Origin: Achatina immaculata
Lineage: Eukaryota > Mollusca > Gastropoda > Stylommatophora > Achatinidae
NCBI GenBank assembly: GCA_009760885.1
Contig: CM019721.1
Coordinates: 22,391,490-22,455,489, forward strand
Length of the DNA stretch: 64,000 nucleotides
Reading direction: 5' to 3'
The notes under the pieces are model-generated. The model was not told where the DNA came from. It did no database searches and was given only the letters and a program-made list of their open reading frames with translations. A program made the translations under genes and the position numbers. Positions 34,411-46,109 of the stretch are shown here, piece after piece; within the stretch, counting starts at the first letter, position 1, and the number at the start of each line of letters is the position of its first letter.

Positions 34411-34900
34411 AATCACCCTTTGTTATACTGTAAGATATCATGCTGTGCATTCATTTTATCTAACGAGCAATTTACATTCTTTCTTATTCTTACCAATATA
34501 TTTTAATTAAAGTTTTGTTCATTTTGTGTAGATGTTTCTACCCGTGAATGTAATGGTAGTAATTTTATTCATAAGTTACACCAGTCGCCGGTGCAACATA
34601 GTTCGTCCACTGAGGTCGACGTTGCAAAAGCATCTAAATAAGGAGTTAAATAGACAGAGAACAAGGAAAATAATCAATATTTGACGAGAACTGCTTCTTG
34701 GATGGATGCTGCGGCATATATGTGGCTGTCCTAAATGCAATGACGCCGGGGGTCTGATTTGGAACTTTTGAACCTTTCTAACACTGATAGTTTGAAAAGT
34801 TTATTACTTTATAAAATAAAAATCCTAAACAAATAGTTTTTGCTTTGAGATGTGCTTCTGTGATATGATAAAACTATCTACACGAAGCATACAGAGAAAC
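34411..34900. other. No recognisable gene
   Basis: AT-rich unique-looking sequence with a GC-richer patch (ACACCAGTCGCCGGTGCAAC at about 34578). No coding match on either strand. Confidence 0.5.
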
Positions 34901-34904
34901 CCAG

Positions 34905-35190
34905 CTATCAGGTTAACTTAAATAACGCGATACAACCTGTAACGTATCAGGTTAACTTTAGTTACAACGTGTAACGTATCAGGTTAACTTTAGTTACAAC
35001 GTGTAACGTATCAGGTTAACTTTAATAACGCGATACAACCTGTAACGTATCAGGTTAACTTTAGTTACAACGTGTAACGTATCAGGTTAACTTTAATAAC
35101 GCGATACAACCTGTAACGTATCAGGTTAACTTTAGTTACAACTTGTAACGTATCAGGTTAACTTTAATAACGCGATACAACCTGTAACGT
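34905..35190. repeat. Composite 32/39-bp minisatellite, left part
   Basis: Two unit types alternate: one of 32 bp with TTTAGTTACAACGTGTAACG and one of 39 bp with TTTAATAACGCGATACAACC, both starting TATCAGGTTAAC. The pair makes a 71-bp higher-order unit repeated about three to four times. Confidence 0.88.
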
Positions 35191-35215
35191 ATATATTTTC
35201 CCATCATGTACCCTT

Positions 35216-35830
35216 CTAAGACGGTCCTCTATAAATTATCATGACGTTTAATGTGTCCAAAATATTTAAATTTTCTTTGTTTAATCCTCTTTACTAGCCA
35301 GCCTTCTTCAGTATTAAGTTTTTGTAGTATGGATATATTTGTTCTTTTTTGTGTCCATGATATTTGAATAACTCTTCTGTAACATTTACATTGAAAGCCA
35401 TGTATGTGTTTCTCAGCTGTTTTGTTAAGTGTCCAGGTCCTATAGGCATATGTTGGGATGGGAAAGATCCATGCCCTTAAAATCTTATTTTTGTAGTTCT
35501 GTCTTTTCCTCTCCACAGATTATTTAGTTGTTTTACTTTATGAAAACCGATAGATATCCTCCTTTTAATTTCGCTCATTGTATGTCCATTATTATTTAGT
35601 AGTGATCCAAGATATTAAAAACTCTCCACTTCTTCCAATTTTTCCTCATTGATACATATTTCAGCTGCCTTATTTGCTTTTTCATTTGTCATCAGTTTAG
35701 TTTTCTTCGCATTAAGATGAAGGTCTCGCTCTTTACTATTCTTACGGATTGGCATAATTAGTTTTTCCATTCCTTTTTGCGTTGTGGACAGTAGTACTGT
35801 GTTACCAGCATATCTAATCTCTGGTATTTA
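35216..35830 (-). mobile_element. RTE-type LINE family D fragment
   Basis: On the minus strand the blocks are AYRTWTLNKTAEKHIHGFQC, KCYRRVIQISWTQKRTNISI, LQKLNTEEGWLVKRIKQRKF and KYFGHIKRHDNL at its 3' end. Upstream (35530-35830) is a decayed region matching the segment after the RT active site. The same family occurs at 56480-57105 and 41081-41428. It interrupts the 32/39-bp minisatellite. Confidence 0.85.
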
Positions 35831-35834
35831 ATAA

Positions 35835-35940
35835 CTTATTAGATTAACTTTAATTACAACTTGTAACATATCAGGTTAATTTTAATTACAACTTGTAACC
35901 TATCATCTTAATTTTAGTTATAACTTGTAACGTATCAGCA
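35835..35940. repeat. Composite minisatellite, right part
   Basis: Three diverged units of the same minisatellite (ATCAGGTTAATTTTAATTAC, CAACTTGTAAC). They continue the array at 34905-35190 beyond the LINE. Confidence 0.75.
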
Positions 35941-35995
35941 GTTTTATATCTTTGTTCTACATAGATACTTATATTAGTATTTTTTTTCTTTACTA

Positions 35996-36200
35996 GTGCC
36001 TCATCAAAACCTGCCTCATCAAAACCTGTCTCATCAAAACCTGCCTTATCAAAACCTGTCTCATCGAAATCTGCTTCATCAAAAACTGCCTCATCACAAC
36101 CTGTCTCATCGAAATCTGCTTCATCAAAAACTGCCTCATCAAAACCTGTCTCATCGAAATCTGCTTCATCAAAAACTGCCTCATCAAAACCTGCCTCTGT
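35996..36200. repeat. 15-bp minisatellite, about 14 copies
   Basis: Unit TCATCAAAACCTGCC with variants (TCATCGAAATCTGCT, TCATCAAAAACTGCC). The last three variants recur in a 45-bp order, a small higher-order structure. Open frames on both strands are only due to the 15-bp unit. Confidence 0.88.
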
Positions 36201-36364
36201 TTACTAATCAAGTGAAAGGACGCCGAAATGTTGATAAAAGTTATTGATCTTTAAGAAAGAAAATATGGGTTGATTTGTTTCTATATGTTTCTTTCTACTT
36301 TCCTGCAATTCTTCCATGCTGAAATGCTTAAACACTGTTTTAAGTTCGTAATGTTTACAGTGTT

Positions 36365-36430
36365 GTATGTTAAAGTAAAGTAAGTTAAAGTAAAGTAAGT
36401 TAAAGTAAAGTAAGTTAAAGTAAAGTAACG
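36365..36430. repeat. 15-bp minisatellite GTTAAAGTAAAGTAA, 4 copies
   Basis: Four direct copies. The AGTAAAGTAA core is the same as in the 28-bp minisatellite at 34165-34410. Confidence 0.8.
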
Positions 36431-37025
36431 AGGTGACAGTAAACAAGGTCTGCTGACCTTGCCAGAAAAGCATTACCAAGCTGAAACTTCGTGTGATTAC
36501 TCAATGGTTTCTAGTTTTGCTAATTATAGAGTGCTGTAATCATTCAACAGCAACATAACTGTACATTTTTGTACAGAAAAAAGAGGCTTGAAGGAGAAGA
36601 ATATGTTGACAGAGATGTGAACCACGCATGCGAACCACAAATGTGAACCATAGTAACTGATGGTTGCCATCTATGTGGTTACTTTATTTCGTATGCTGAT
36701 TAGATGATAACATTATTAATTGTTGCATTCAACTAACAACATAAATACTTCACTTATTTCAGTGTCGGTTCAGGCACATAAAAACATACCTATTTTAATT
36801 ATTAGTTATTCAGCACTATGAATAATTTACTTCTTAGATTCACCTAAATCACAAATATTCATTTTAGGGAAGTTTAAATATTAAAAAATAAATATTTCAG
36901 CTGATGTGTAATTAACATTTGAAAAATTCAAATGTTTTTTAAAGTTCATTATTATTTCACTTGTTGAATTCACCACCATATGTTTGCATTACCTGACATC
37001 ATAATTTTTTCAACTGTTCAATTCA
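36431..37025. other. No recognisable gene
   Basis: AT-rich sequence with weak partial repeats (TTTCACTTGTTGAATTCACC at about 36955; a TTTCACTTGTTAT relative at about 38727). No coding match. Confidence 0.5.
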
Positions 37026-37075
<50 letters not shown>

Positions 37076-38685
37076 CAGGTGCCGACTGGCGTGGCTATTA
37101 TGCTTCTCCAGAGTACACGATCCTTCATGCAGGCCATCAGTTCAGTTGGTGATCTCCTCTCACGCCATCCCGTCAGATTGTCCAGTATTATTTCTCTTGG
37201 TCTTCCTCTTGATCTTCTTCCTTCTATTTTTCCTGTTGTTATAATATTTTCAATGCCCCCTCTTCTCATTGCATGTCCTATGAAAGTACATTGTCTCTCT
37301 CTTATTTTTTTTTGACAAGATTTTTTTCTCTCCAGTTCTTCTCATACATTCTTCATTAGTTATTTTTGCTGTCCAGGGAATTCGCAACATTCGTCTAATA
37401 AACCACATTTCTGCTGCTTCCAATGACTTTTGTGCAGACCTGCCTATTGTCCATGATTCACTTCCATATAACAAGATAGGTTCAATATGGCATTTTAGGA
37501 CTCTTTTTCTAACATTCATTAATAAGTATGTGTTTAATAATATGTTTCTCATTGTCTGATATGCAGTCTTTGCTTGGTCAATGCTGTTCTTAATTTCTGT
37601 TTTGCATTTCCCATATGAAGTTATTACTTCTCCAAGGTATTTGAATTTGCTTTAGAATAGTTCCGTTTAATTTAATACTGCATGTTGGTGGATTTTGTGT
37701 CTTAGATAAAATCTCTGTCTTTTTTTATGCTGCAAATAAGGCCTTTCTGTTCACTTTCTTTGGTGACTTTATCAAAAAGATTTTGCAGGTCTTGTTGGTT
37801 CTCAGCTATCAGTACTGTGTCGTCAGCATACCGAAGGTTGTTAATATTGTATCCTCCAATTTTTATGCCTGATTCTGTTATGATCGTTCCTACAATATTC
37901 TCGCTGTACATAAAACAGGTCTGGAGATAGTACTCGTCCTTGTCGCACCCCTTGTTTTATAGGTTGATATTTTCCAGTTCTATTTTCAACTCGAATTGCT
38001 GCTTCTTGCTGCCAGTATAGATGTTTTACAGTCCTCAGGTCTTTGCTGTCTTTATTGATGCATTCAAGCATTTTAATAATTTCATTATGTTTCACCTTGT
38101 CGAATGCCTTGGTGTAATCAATGAAGCATAAGTAGAGTGAAGCTCTTTCTGTTAGTGTTCATAAAGCATAAATGACTTTGTGTGTTCCTTTTCCTTCAAC
38201 AAATCCAAACTGTTCATCTGCTATTTCCATTTTTATCTTTTTTCCTTGTTCTTCTCATAATAATTCTCAGAAGTAGCTTCGTTAAGTGACATGAGAGGCT
38301 GATTGTCCTGTGGTCATCACATTCCTTTGCACCTGGTTTCTTTGCTATAAACGTGGATTTAAGCAAGTCACTGGGCATAAAACCACTGTTGTAAATGTCA
38401 TTCAGTAACATGATTATTATTGTTATTCCTATCTCCTCTAGCGCCTCTATTTCTTCTATTGTTATATTATCAGGCCCAGTCGCTTTTCCTTTCTTCATGT
38501 GTTTGATGGCATCTATGGTTTCATCTTCAAGTATTGGTGGTCCATCATAGTTTTCAGTATCTGGTGTTAATTCTGGTCTTTCTCCTCCATATAGTTCACC
38601 GATATACTCTGTCCACAATGTCTTCTTTTACCATTAACATTTTACCTTCTTTTGATTTCAGGCATCGTGTGGTATATTTGCCATC
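37026..38685 (-). mobile_element. RTE-type LINE family A copy
   Basis: The tail (CAT)n at 37026-37072 is followed on the minus strand by the C-terminal block ([50 protein letters not shown]), the YADD box ([16 protein letters not shown] at about 37835), GVRQGRVLSPDLF, and the RT entry (KATGPDNITIEEIEALEEIG at about 38480). It ends near 38685 in the linker that family A shares with 22750-22800, so it is 5'-truncated. Several frameshifts are present and part of the finger region is deleted (near 38135). Confidence 0.92.
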
Positions 38686-39365
38686 AATGTTATTTATCTT
38701 AATGTCTTAACCAAACAGCATATATATTTCACTTGTTATATCTACTTAACACCACCAATATTTTTTCACCTGTGATATTTAACAAGAATCCTGAATATCT
38801 GAAGCGTTTTAGTTACCAAACATTACAAGCATTGTAATTTGTGAAATGATTTTTTTTTTACACTAACAACTCCCAATCTGAAGTCATCATTGTGAGACAA
38901 GAATGATGAGGATGTAAAATAGCAAGCTATGCGTATTGCTGCCACGTGCCCTCACGCTACTTTTCACCTTCTTTTTCTACGTGAGTTTGATGAGTTCAAC
39001 TTTTGGAGCAATTTGATGATCTAGAAAGAAGTGCAGTTGTTGCGTTCTTTGTGTTTCCTGCTGGATAAATAGAACTGCACAGTGACAACGCCAGCAAAGT
39101 ACGCAATGCCGTGAAGTTATCTTTACAACACGAGAACAAGTTTAAACAAAATCTTTGTTCTAAAATCTTGCCTAATGTTTAATTTAAACCTTTCAAGACG
39201 ACGAGGTCTGCATCGTTCTGTGTTTTTGTAAATCCTGTGTAAAGTTCGTCACGCGAATAGGCTTATGTAAACAGGACTTAATCTGGCGGCCATCTGGAAT
39301 TTTCTGTTGAGGGTTTTGAAAAATCCAAGGTCAAATCAAAGTCGGAGCTTCGTTTTGTGTTGTAC
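38686..39365. other. No recognisable gene
   Basis: AT-rich sequence with modest GC patches at 39180-39320. No motif or repeat stands out. Confidence 0.5.
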
Positions 39366-39538
39366 AAGTAACTGAGTGAGTAGTGATCTCACTTCGTTTT
39401 ATGTCGAACAAGTAACTGAGTTATTAGTGATCTCACTTCGTTTTATGTCGAACAAGTAACTGAGTTATTAGTGATCTCACTTCGTTTTATGTCGAACAAG
39501 TAACTGAGTTATTAGTGATCTCACTTCATTTATATAGT
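39366..39538. repeat. 44-bp minisatellite, 4 copies
   Basis: Unit starts AAGTAACTGAGTTATTAGTG and continues ATCTCACTTCGTTTTATGTC plus GAAC. Copies are almost identical. Confidence 0.88.
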
Positions 39539-39904
39539 CAGTTCTATTTACTGGGAAAAAATACATGCAGTGATTCTGCAGAGATTGAAAACGCAAGAAC
39601 AAATGCAAGAAAAAATGAACAGTAACGCAATTAACGATAACACTCATGATAAACTGGATTCTAGTGCTAATTTTAACACTCACGCTAACACTTAGCAGAA
39701 CAAAAATATCTTTAAGTACAGTATCAACATATGTACCATAATATATGTAGTGACTGTGTTTTTTTTTGGTGGATTCTCGTTGTTCATTATCTACCGCGTA
39801 AATATATTGATGCTACTTCAATATCTTATCATTCCTAAACAATACAACAATAAAAAGTTAATGACCTACCTTTTATATTCAGGAGCACTGCTTTTCTTCA
39901 CTGC

Positions 39905-40697
39905 CTCATGTATTTAGGACAGGTGATAATAGAGGACGGAAAATGGACGAAATGGAATGGCAAAGAATAAGAATGGCCAAAAAAAAAAAAGACTTCACCA
40001 AAATGAGGAAGATCTTTACAGCAAAATAAATATCACAGCAACTGAGATTGCGTATGGTAAAATGCTGCACAGTTTTTCCTTATAGTGCAGAAGCTTGGAC
40101 CTTGAATAAGATAAGAGAAAAGAGAACTGAGACCCTTGAAATGTGGATGTACAGAAGAAGAACAGGGAGTATCCCACTGACAGAAAGACAAAAAACAACG
40201 AAGTGCTAAACCAACTAGAAGTGAAAAGAGAAATATTGAAAATCATAAAAACAAGACAGCTAAGATACTTTGAGCATGTCAAGAAGCACAGTACTATGTT
40301 GAAGACCCTTCTTGAGGGCAAGATCAAAGGGAAAAGAACAAAAGGACGACAGCGACAACATCAAGAGATGGGTGGACAGCATCAAGAGATGGGTGGACAA
40401 CATCAAGAGATGGGTGGACAACATCAAGAGATGGGTGGACAACATCAAGAGATGGTTGGACAACATCAAGAGATGGGTGGACAGCATCAAGAGATGGGTG
40501 GACAGCATCAAGAGATGGGTGGACAACATCAAGAGATGGGTGGACAGCATCAAGAGTTGGGTGGACAGCATCAAGAGATGGACCAGCTTGGCCGAGAGCT
40601 CTGCAAAGTTACAGAGCAGAGTGGGGGTTTATTGCTTCCAAACTTACGTCGGGAGACGGGCCGAACTGATGATGATGATGATGACGACGACTGGTTT
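39905..40697 (+). mobile_element. RTE-type LINE family C, C-terminal fragment with internal expansion
   Basis: Decayed LINE polyprotein tail. The plus strand reads AEAWTLNKIREKRTETLEMW, then MYRRRTGSIPLTERQ, and after frameshifts a GKRTKGRQRQ-type basic block, which normally precedes WxDDIKRWT in RTE proteins. At that point a 21-bp repeat expands the DNIKRW motif (separate entry). The frame then continues TSLAESSAKLQSRVG, VYCFQTYVGRRAEL, and the 3' tail (TGA)n with (CGA) variants ends at about 40697. The sequence before 40010 is too degraded to place. Confidence 0.8.
40358..40585 (+). repeat. 21-bp in-frame repeat inside the family C LINE frame
   Basis: Ten full copies plus a partial, starting at 40358, 40379 and so on to 40568, unit ACATCAAGAGATGGGTGGAC plus A. 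In the LINE frame each adds seven residues (NIKRWVD or SIKRWVD), multiplying the conserved DxIKRWxxL segment. No copy contains an indel or stop. Confidence 0.92.
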
Positions 40698-40914
40698 TGA
40701 TGCTTTTGTTCACCCATTTTTTATACTATCTCTATTTTACATCTTATGCAGTCTTATTTACACAATCAATTAATTATTTTTCTGAATAGTACTGAAATGG
40801 TATTTGGTAGATAGTTATTTTTTTTTACATGTATGTAGTTACTTTCTGTACAGAGTGCATGGATAAGAGTGAAACTAAAATGTATTTTATTTTACTTTTC
40901 CACACTTTTCAATA

Positions 40915-41060
40915 TTAATCATGTTTGTTGTATAAGCAGCATATATGGAGGATCTCTGCAACAGAGTGTAAGTTGTATGATAAAGGGCAGAATGTCAGAC
41001 GGGCCTGCGTGCCCAATTCTTAACTATTTGGAAATAGAGATCAATCAATCAATTAACCAA
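40915..41060 (+). repeat. Dispersed repeat with a (TCAA)n tail, copy 1
   Basis: Contains TTGTATGATAAAGGGCAGAA, GGCCTGCGTGCCCAATTCTT and an end made of ATCAATCAATCAA. The same sequence lies in reverse orientation at 61020-61152. A 3' end with a tetranucleotide tail suggests a LINE or SINE 3' terminus. Confidence 0.8.
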
Positions 41061-41080
41061 TCATTAAAGATCTTTTCACA

Positions 41081-41428
41081 TGCTTAGTTACACAGAAGAA
41101 AGAAGAAATATATCCATACTACAAGAATTTAATATTGAATAAGGTTGCCTAGTATGCAGGAAACTATCTACTGTAGAGAGCGGAACAACAAAACAGCTCC
41201 TTCAGATCGTCAGAGGAAGTACGTCATGAGAATTTAGAAAAGACCGTCTTAGAAGAGTACATAATTGGAAAAAGAAAGCGAGGAAGACCAAGGCGAAGGT
41301 GGCTGCAAGACATCGTTGATAATCTGCAATTAGATGCATCAGCTGCAGGTCATCTTGCTTACAACCGAGAGGCCTACAGGAGAGCTGTTAGGGAGGCAAA
41401 GTTCCGGATGGGACATGCAAATGACTGA
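41081..41428 (+). mobile_element. RTE-type LINE family D 3' end
   Basis: Starts with a TTTAATATTGAATAAGG block equivalent to the LNIEEGW region. At about 41157-41225 it is interrupted by a piece shared with the SINE at 46797-46862, then it continues with KRKRGRPRRRWLQDIVDNLQ, SAAGHLAYNREAYRRA and KFRMGHAND before a stop. The 3' end TGACTGACCGAC matches the (TGAC)n tail of the copy at 56480-57105. Confidence 0.85.
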
Positions 41429-41439
41429 CCGACAGAGTT

Positions 41440-41590
41440 ACACACTCATAGTTTAATTGCTTATTTACACAGTATCTATTTACATGATTATTTACATGTT
41501 TATTTATGTACAATATTTACGTGCTTATTTGCACAGTATCTATTTAGACGCTCATTTACACAAAGTATATTTACATGCTTATTGTAATAG
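41440..41590. repeat. Degenerate minisatellite of about 26 bp, left part
   Basis: Repeated TTTACACAGTATCTATTTAC and CATGCTTAT pieces. The same unit resumes at 42575-42915. Confidence 0.7.
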
Positions 41591-42228
41591 AATATAGATG
41601 TATAGAATGGAAGTTAGACAACTCATAATAGAATTGGAAAGTTGGAATAAAAATGGCTAGGTCCCATAGAAGTCAATAGCTTTGTGCTTAGATTTGTTCC
41701 TTTTTAAGTCAGATTCTTGCATATCTGGTGCCGGGCATGCGCACGTATAACTTATGAGAAAGAAAAGTCGTGAGACAGAAACTAGATGATTTGTTAGATA
41801 GATGAAGTTGGAGTTTTGGAAAGGGCAGTCGTAGGTTAGATTGTCTGTGAAAATATGTAGTTGTGTAGTGTGATAGATTAACAGAATAGAAATGTAGTAG
41901 AAGTTCTGTTGGCGACTAAGTCTGTGGGCGTCATTAGTCGCTTGAAACTTATTCTATGTTGTCTTGACTTGGAATTTCGTCCTGCCATGTCTTCTTGGAC
42001 TGTGTAATGCTACTCGTCACATCGTCATCGTCGTCACACAGGGCACCAATAAAGTCTTCATAATTTAATATCGCCGCTACTGTGCTGCTATTTGCCTCTG
42101 AGAGAATGATAGTTCCTGGGAAAGTAAGTCTGTGATGCGAGTAGTTAAACAGACGTAGAAAGACATTGAGCTCGACTGTAGTTGAGATCACGTGACATTT
42201 TAAAGAAGACATTGTTAAGTGAGGCCAT
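41591..42228. other. Inserted sequence without a recognised gene
   Basis: Lies between two parts of the same minisatellite. A minus-strand frame (42212-41949, 87 codons) has an acidic run DDDDD and no family match. CTGTTGGCGACTAAGTC at about 41907 looks like a tRNA-primed primer-binding site after an LTR, so a solo or partial LTR is possible but unproven. Confidence 0.35.
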
Positions 42229-42335
42229 ATTAATAGGTATAAAATCCTTTGATGAGGTTGAAAAGCTCGCCGAAAACAAGAACAATTGGCGAACTACCTT
42301 GCGAGCCCTATATGACGTTTAACGGCACGGGAAGG
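42229..42335 (+). mobile_element. LINE family T 3' end, second copy
   Basis: TTTGATGAGGTTGAAAAGCT (DEVEKL), CGCCGAAAACAAG, TGGCGAACTACCTTGCGAGC (WRTTLRA), then AACGGCACGGGAAGGATATA. Nearly the same as the reverse-orientation copy at 19484-19632. Confidence 0.75.
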
Positions 42336-42574
42336 ATATAAGTAATTGAAAGAGTAAAATCTCGACTGTAAGTGAAGTAAAGTTAGCATTAACTAGTAAC
42401 AGAAGAGAAGATCATATATCTTGAGAAAAGCAGAAGTAGTATCCAATGTGTGAAGATAACATTTCCACAGTATTACATGTTGCAGCTAATACAGCAGAGC
42501 ATAATTATAGAGCAGAAAATAATACATTGCACCAATGTGATAGTTATAAAAGTTCAGAAGACAGCGTAGATTAT

Positions 42575-42915
42575 TTTATTATTTGCACAGTCTCTATTTA
42601 CATGCTCATTTACACAATATCTGTTTACATGTTCATTTACACAGTCTCTATTTACATGCTTATTTACACAGTCACTGTTTACGTGTGTATAAAAATGGTT
42701 TCTATTTCCTTGTTTAATTTTTGCACTGTATCTGGTTAAATGTTTTGTTTCCATAAATCTCTATATGTTTTGTTTTTATATAGTGTCTATTTATATGTTT
42801 ATTTTTACACAGTGTATGTTTACATATTTTTCTTTTAAACAATCTCTGTTGACCTATTTTGCTCTTACACAGTATCTGTTTACATATTTTATTTTGAATG
42901 CAATCTCTATTTATA
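42575..42915. repeat. Degenerate minisatellite of about 26 bp, right part
   Basis: About 12 units resembling CAGTCTCTATTTACATGCTT followed by ATTTACA. Continues the array at 41440-41590 after the insertion. Confidence 0.75.
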
Positions 42916-42954
42916 TGCTTTTTTATGTTTAAGTGACCTATATCCACATTTTTT

Positions 42955-43330
42955 TTCATCATCATCATGTGTTATCTTCAGAACGAAAGTTGGAGATATT
43001 GAATTTCCGGTTTCCTCTCTCCCTGGCCTTGGTGGTGCATTCATCCAGGCTGTGTCCCGTCCTATGTTATCTTCCCATCTACTGGACATCTCTGTCTGCT
43101 TCTCGCTCCTTTTCTTTGCACCTTTCCTTCTATGGTTTTCATTATGTTGTTGTGTCTTGTGACATGGCAAGGGTATTCTGTTTTCTTGATTTTTATTTTT
43201 TTGAGAAGTTTGCCCTGCACTTGGACCGGTTATAAAACTTGTGCGTCTGTTCTTTTCATTTTCCATGTTATAAGACCTAGCTTTCTGTAAACCCACATTT
43301 CTGCTGCATTAATTCTTCTTCCTAACTTTT
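42955..43330 (-). mobile_element. RTE-type LINE C-terminal fragment, another family
   Basis: The tail is CATCATCATCATG at 42957-42969. On the minus strand the end of the polyprotein is visible: KKRSEKQTEMSSRWEDNIGR, DTAWMNAPPRPGREETGN and ISPTFVLKITHDDD. The RWEDNI block is typical of RTE C-termini. A GLQKARSYNMENEKNRRTSF-like region lies upstream, after frameshifts. Confidence 0.7.
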
Positions 43331-44455
43331 TACTTAGAGTCTAGGTTTCCAGAGAATCTGGTCAGACAAAATACTTCATTAATAAATGTCAACTGGTGTC
43401 GTTGTCAAGAATTAAGAGACTTTTGAAACTTAAGGAAGCGAACAATAAACGACTAATCAAAAGCTCTAGACAGATGGTCAGCCAACAAAGAGCGAGTGTC
43501 ATTAGTTACTATACGCCGAGGGAGTCATGAAGTCAGAGCAGCCATGGATGTCTCCGAAGTTCAAGGATGACGGTCCTTCTTAACTAATTAACTAGACAGA
43601 ATATAATACCATTGACCATGATATCCTGGACACAAAATCAGCTCTACAGATTGAAATAAATATTCTAATGAATTGAAGCAACAATAATGATTTATTGATA
43701 ATAAGCAGAGGAATAAAAAAGACCCATCAAAATTAGACAGAAACTGCTAACTCACCAAATATAACTGCCGATCTTTTTTGGAAAATCTCAAATAGAGCAG
43801 ATTAGCGAACATCAAACTCTAGATCTTACCATTGGCCAACATTTAACATCGAACTCTCATTGACAAAATCTAACCGAGCTTATAGTGCAAAACGTTTACT
43901 AGTTAGTCAAAACTAAGCAATTTATAGATCGAGGCACAAAGACGACATAATACATACAATACATACAATACATGCAGTACATGCAATACATACTTAGACT
44001 AATGATCCATGGTATGGGATCGTTGCTCAAAATCCAATGAAAAAACATTTTACTCACTTCATAAAAGAGTGGCATATCTTGTTGGTGACTACAGATATGC
44101 AGAAATATATCACAATTCTGTCTCTTAAAAATGGTTTCAATAAAGTCAAATTAGTTTATATAATTTTATCTGAGAATACCCAACCACATCTATGGTGGAG
44201 TTGTTAAAATCTAACTCAAAATGTAACCAGCATCTAAACAGCTCATTTTATCCTGAACCCTAGGACTTATTTACAGAAAGGGAAGCTTTGCTTGCTCTAT
44301 CATTCACATCTAGAATACTCTTCCACTCTATCTAAAATACATTAGCTATAATTCATTCTTTTATCTTTACACTATTTAATACATTCTTGACTTTGCTTAC
44401 ATGTCCCTTTAAGAGATCACCATTGATCATAGCCTTACTTTCTTTGAAATCAATG
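43331..44455. other. No recognisable gene
   Basis: AT-rich unique-looking sequence. A short ACATACAATACATACAATAC run lies at 43950-43995. A GC-richer patch at 43470-43590 (TACGCCGAGGGAGTCATGAA) is unassigned. Confidence 0.5.
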
Positions 44456-44459
44456 AAAG

Positions 44460-44556
44460 TGTGCAGAGTAGTTTACAAAAATGCTTGCAATCATTGCAAA
44501 CTTGCACAGAGTAGCTGAAAAAAATTCTTGCAATCACTGTAAACTTGATAGAGTCA
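44460..44556. repeat. 43-bp minisatellite, part 1
   Basis: Two units with CAGAGTAGCTGAAAAAAATT and CTTGCAATCACTGTAAACTT. The same unit continues at 47320-47587 and 48790-48895. Confidence 0.85.
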
Positions 44557-45670
44557 GTCAATCAAGTGCCGTGCCGTGTGGCATAGGCAATCATTTCTCT
44601 CCACAATTCCCTGTATTTAGAGTTGATTATGAGATCCGCCGGTGACGTTCTTCCTAGCCACACTGACAGCCCATCTATTAACTTCTCTCTTTGTCTTCCT
44701 CTGTCTCTTCTTCTTTCAATTTTTCCAGTTGCCACAATGTGTTCAAATTTTCCTCTTCTCAATAAATGTCTTATAAATCTCACTTATCTGCCTCTGATCT
44801 TTGCTGTAATTTGCTTTTTAACTCCAGCCTCTTTTAAGACTTCTTCGTTGGTTTCCTTAGCTGTCCATGGTACCTTAAACATCCTTCTTATGAACAACAT
44901 TTCCATGGCCTCCATTTCTCGCTGTACTCTCTTATTCATAGACCATGCTACATACCAATAAAACAAAAGTGATTCGATGTAACATTTAAGTACTCAGAAT
45001 CTTGTTTCTATTGATATGGATCTGATGCACAAGACATTTCTAATTTTCTGGAATGCTGACTTGGCCTGAGCACTTCTGCTTTTTATTTCGTTGTGACATT
45101 TCCCATCAGCTGTTATAATTGTTCTTAAGTACTTGAATCTGTCAACTTGTTTCAGTTCTATGTCATCGATAGTAATGCTCCATTTTGGCGGTATTCTTTT
45201 CTTTGAGATGACCATCACTTCAGTCTTCTTTTTATTCAGGGTGAGACTTTTACTTTTACTTTCACGAACCACGATGTCCGGAAGACCCTGTAGCTCCCCT
45301 TCACCTTTAGCAATCAGAACTGTGTCGTCTGCATATCTTAAGTTGTTACTGTTGTACCCGCCAATTGATATTCCTGGCAAGCTCTCTATATTTCTCATTA
45401 TGTTTTTGCTGTACGAGGAAAAGAGGTCAGAGATAGAATACATCCTTGTTTCACTCCCAATTTTATTTCTTGGAATGCTCCTACTTGGTTCTCAACCTTT
45501 ATTGCTGTTGACTGCTGCCAATATATTTTTGATGAGTTTCAGATCTTTCCCATCTATGTTAATGTCTTCCAGCATTCTTATAATTTCTGTGTGTCTAACT
45601 TAATCTAGTGCCTTACAGTAGTCTATGAAGCATAAGTATAGGACCGTCTTTATTGATCTTTCCATCAATG

Positions 45671-45671
<1 letters not shown>

Positions 45672-45718
<47 letters not shown>
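45672..45718. repeat. (AT)n microsatellite inside the family E LINE
   Basis: About 23 AT dinucleotides replacing part of the RT coding region where family A has CATATATGG, so it probably grew from that seed. Confidence 0.85.
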
Positions 45719-45720
<2 letters not shown>

Positions 45721-46109
45721 ATGGCATTACTTTCCTTGGAGGAAGCCGCACTGTTCTTCAGTGATTGCTGATTTTATTTTGCCCCTGACTCTTCTCATGA
45801 CAATATGAAGCAGGATTTTGGTAACATGGCTCATAAGACTAATGGTTCGATGGCCTTCGCATTCAGCTGCCCCTTGTTTCTTTGGTAGGGCAATGAAAAC
45901 TGATTGGAAAATGTCTGATGGGACATAGTTACTATTATAGATGTCATTCAGCAGTCTGGTAATTATTTCTATGCCAAGCTCTCTGAATGGTTCCAATTCT
46001 TCCTTGGTGATTTTATCTGGTCCTGGTGCTTTGTTGTTCTTCATGTGTTTGATGGCTTCTTCCACTTGTACTTTTAATATGAGAGGTCCTTCATCATTAT
46101 TTCATATAT

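Noticed and set aside
41591..42228. Solo LTR
   Set aside because: Only a primer-binding-site-like string supports it. No terminal TG/CA pair with a duplication was found, so it is kept only as a possibility in the feature list.
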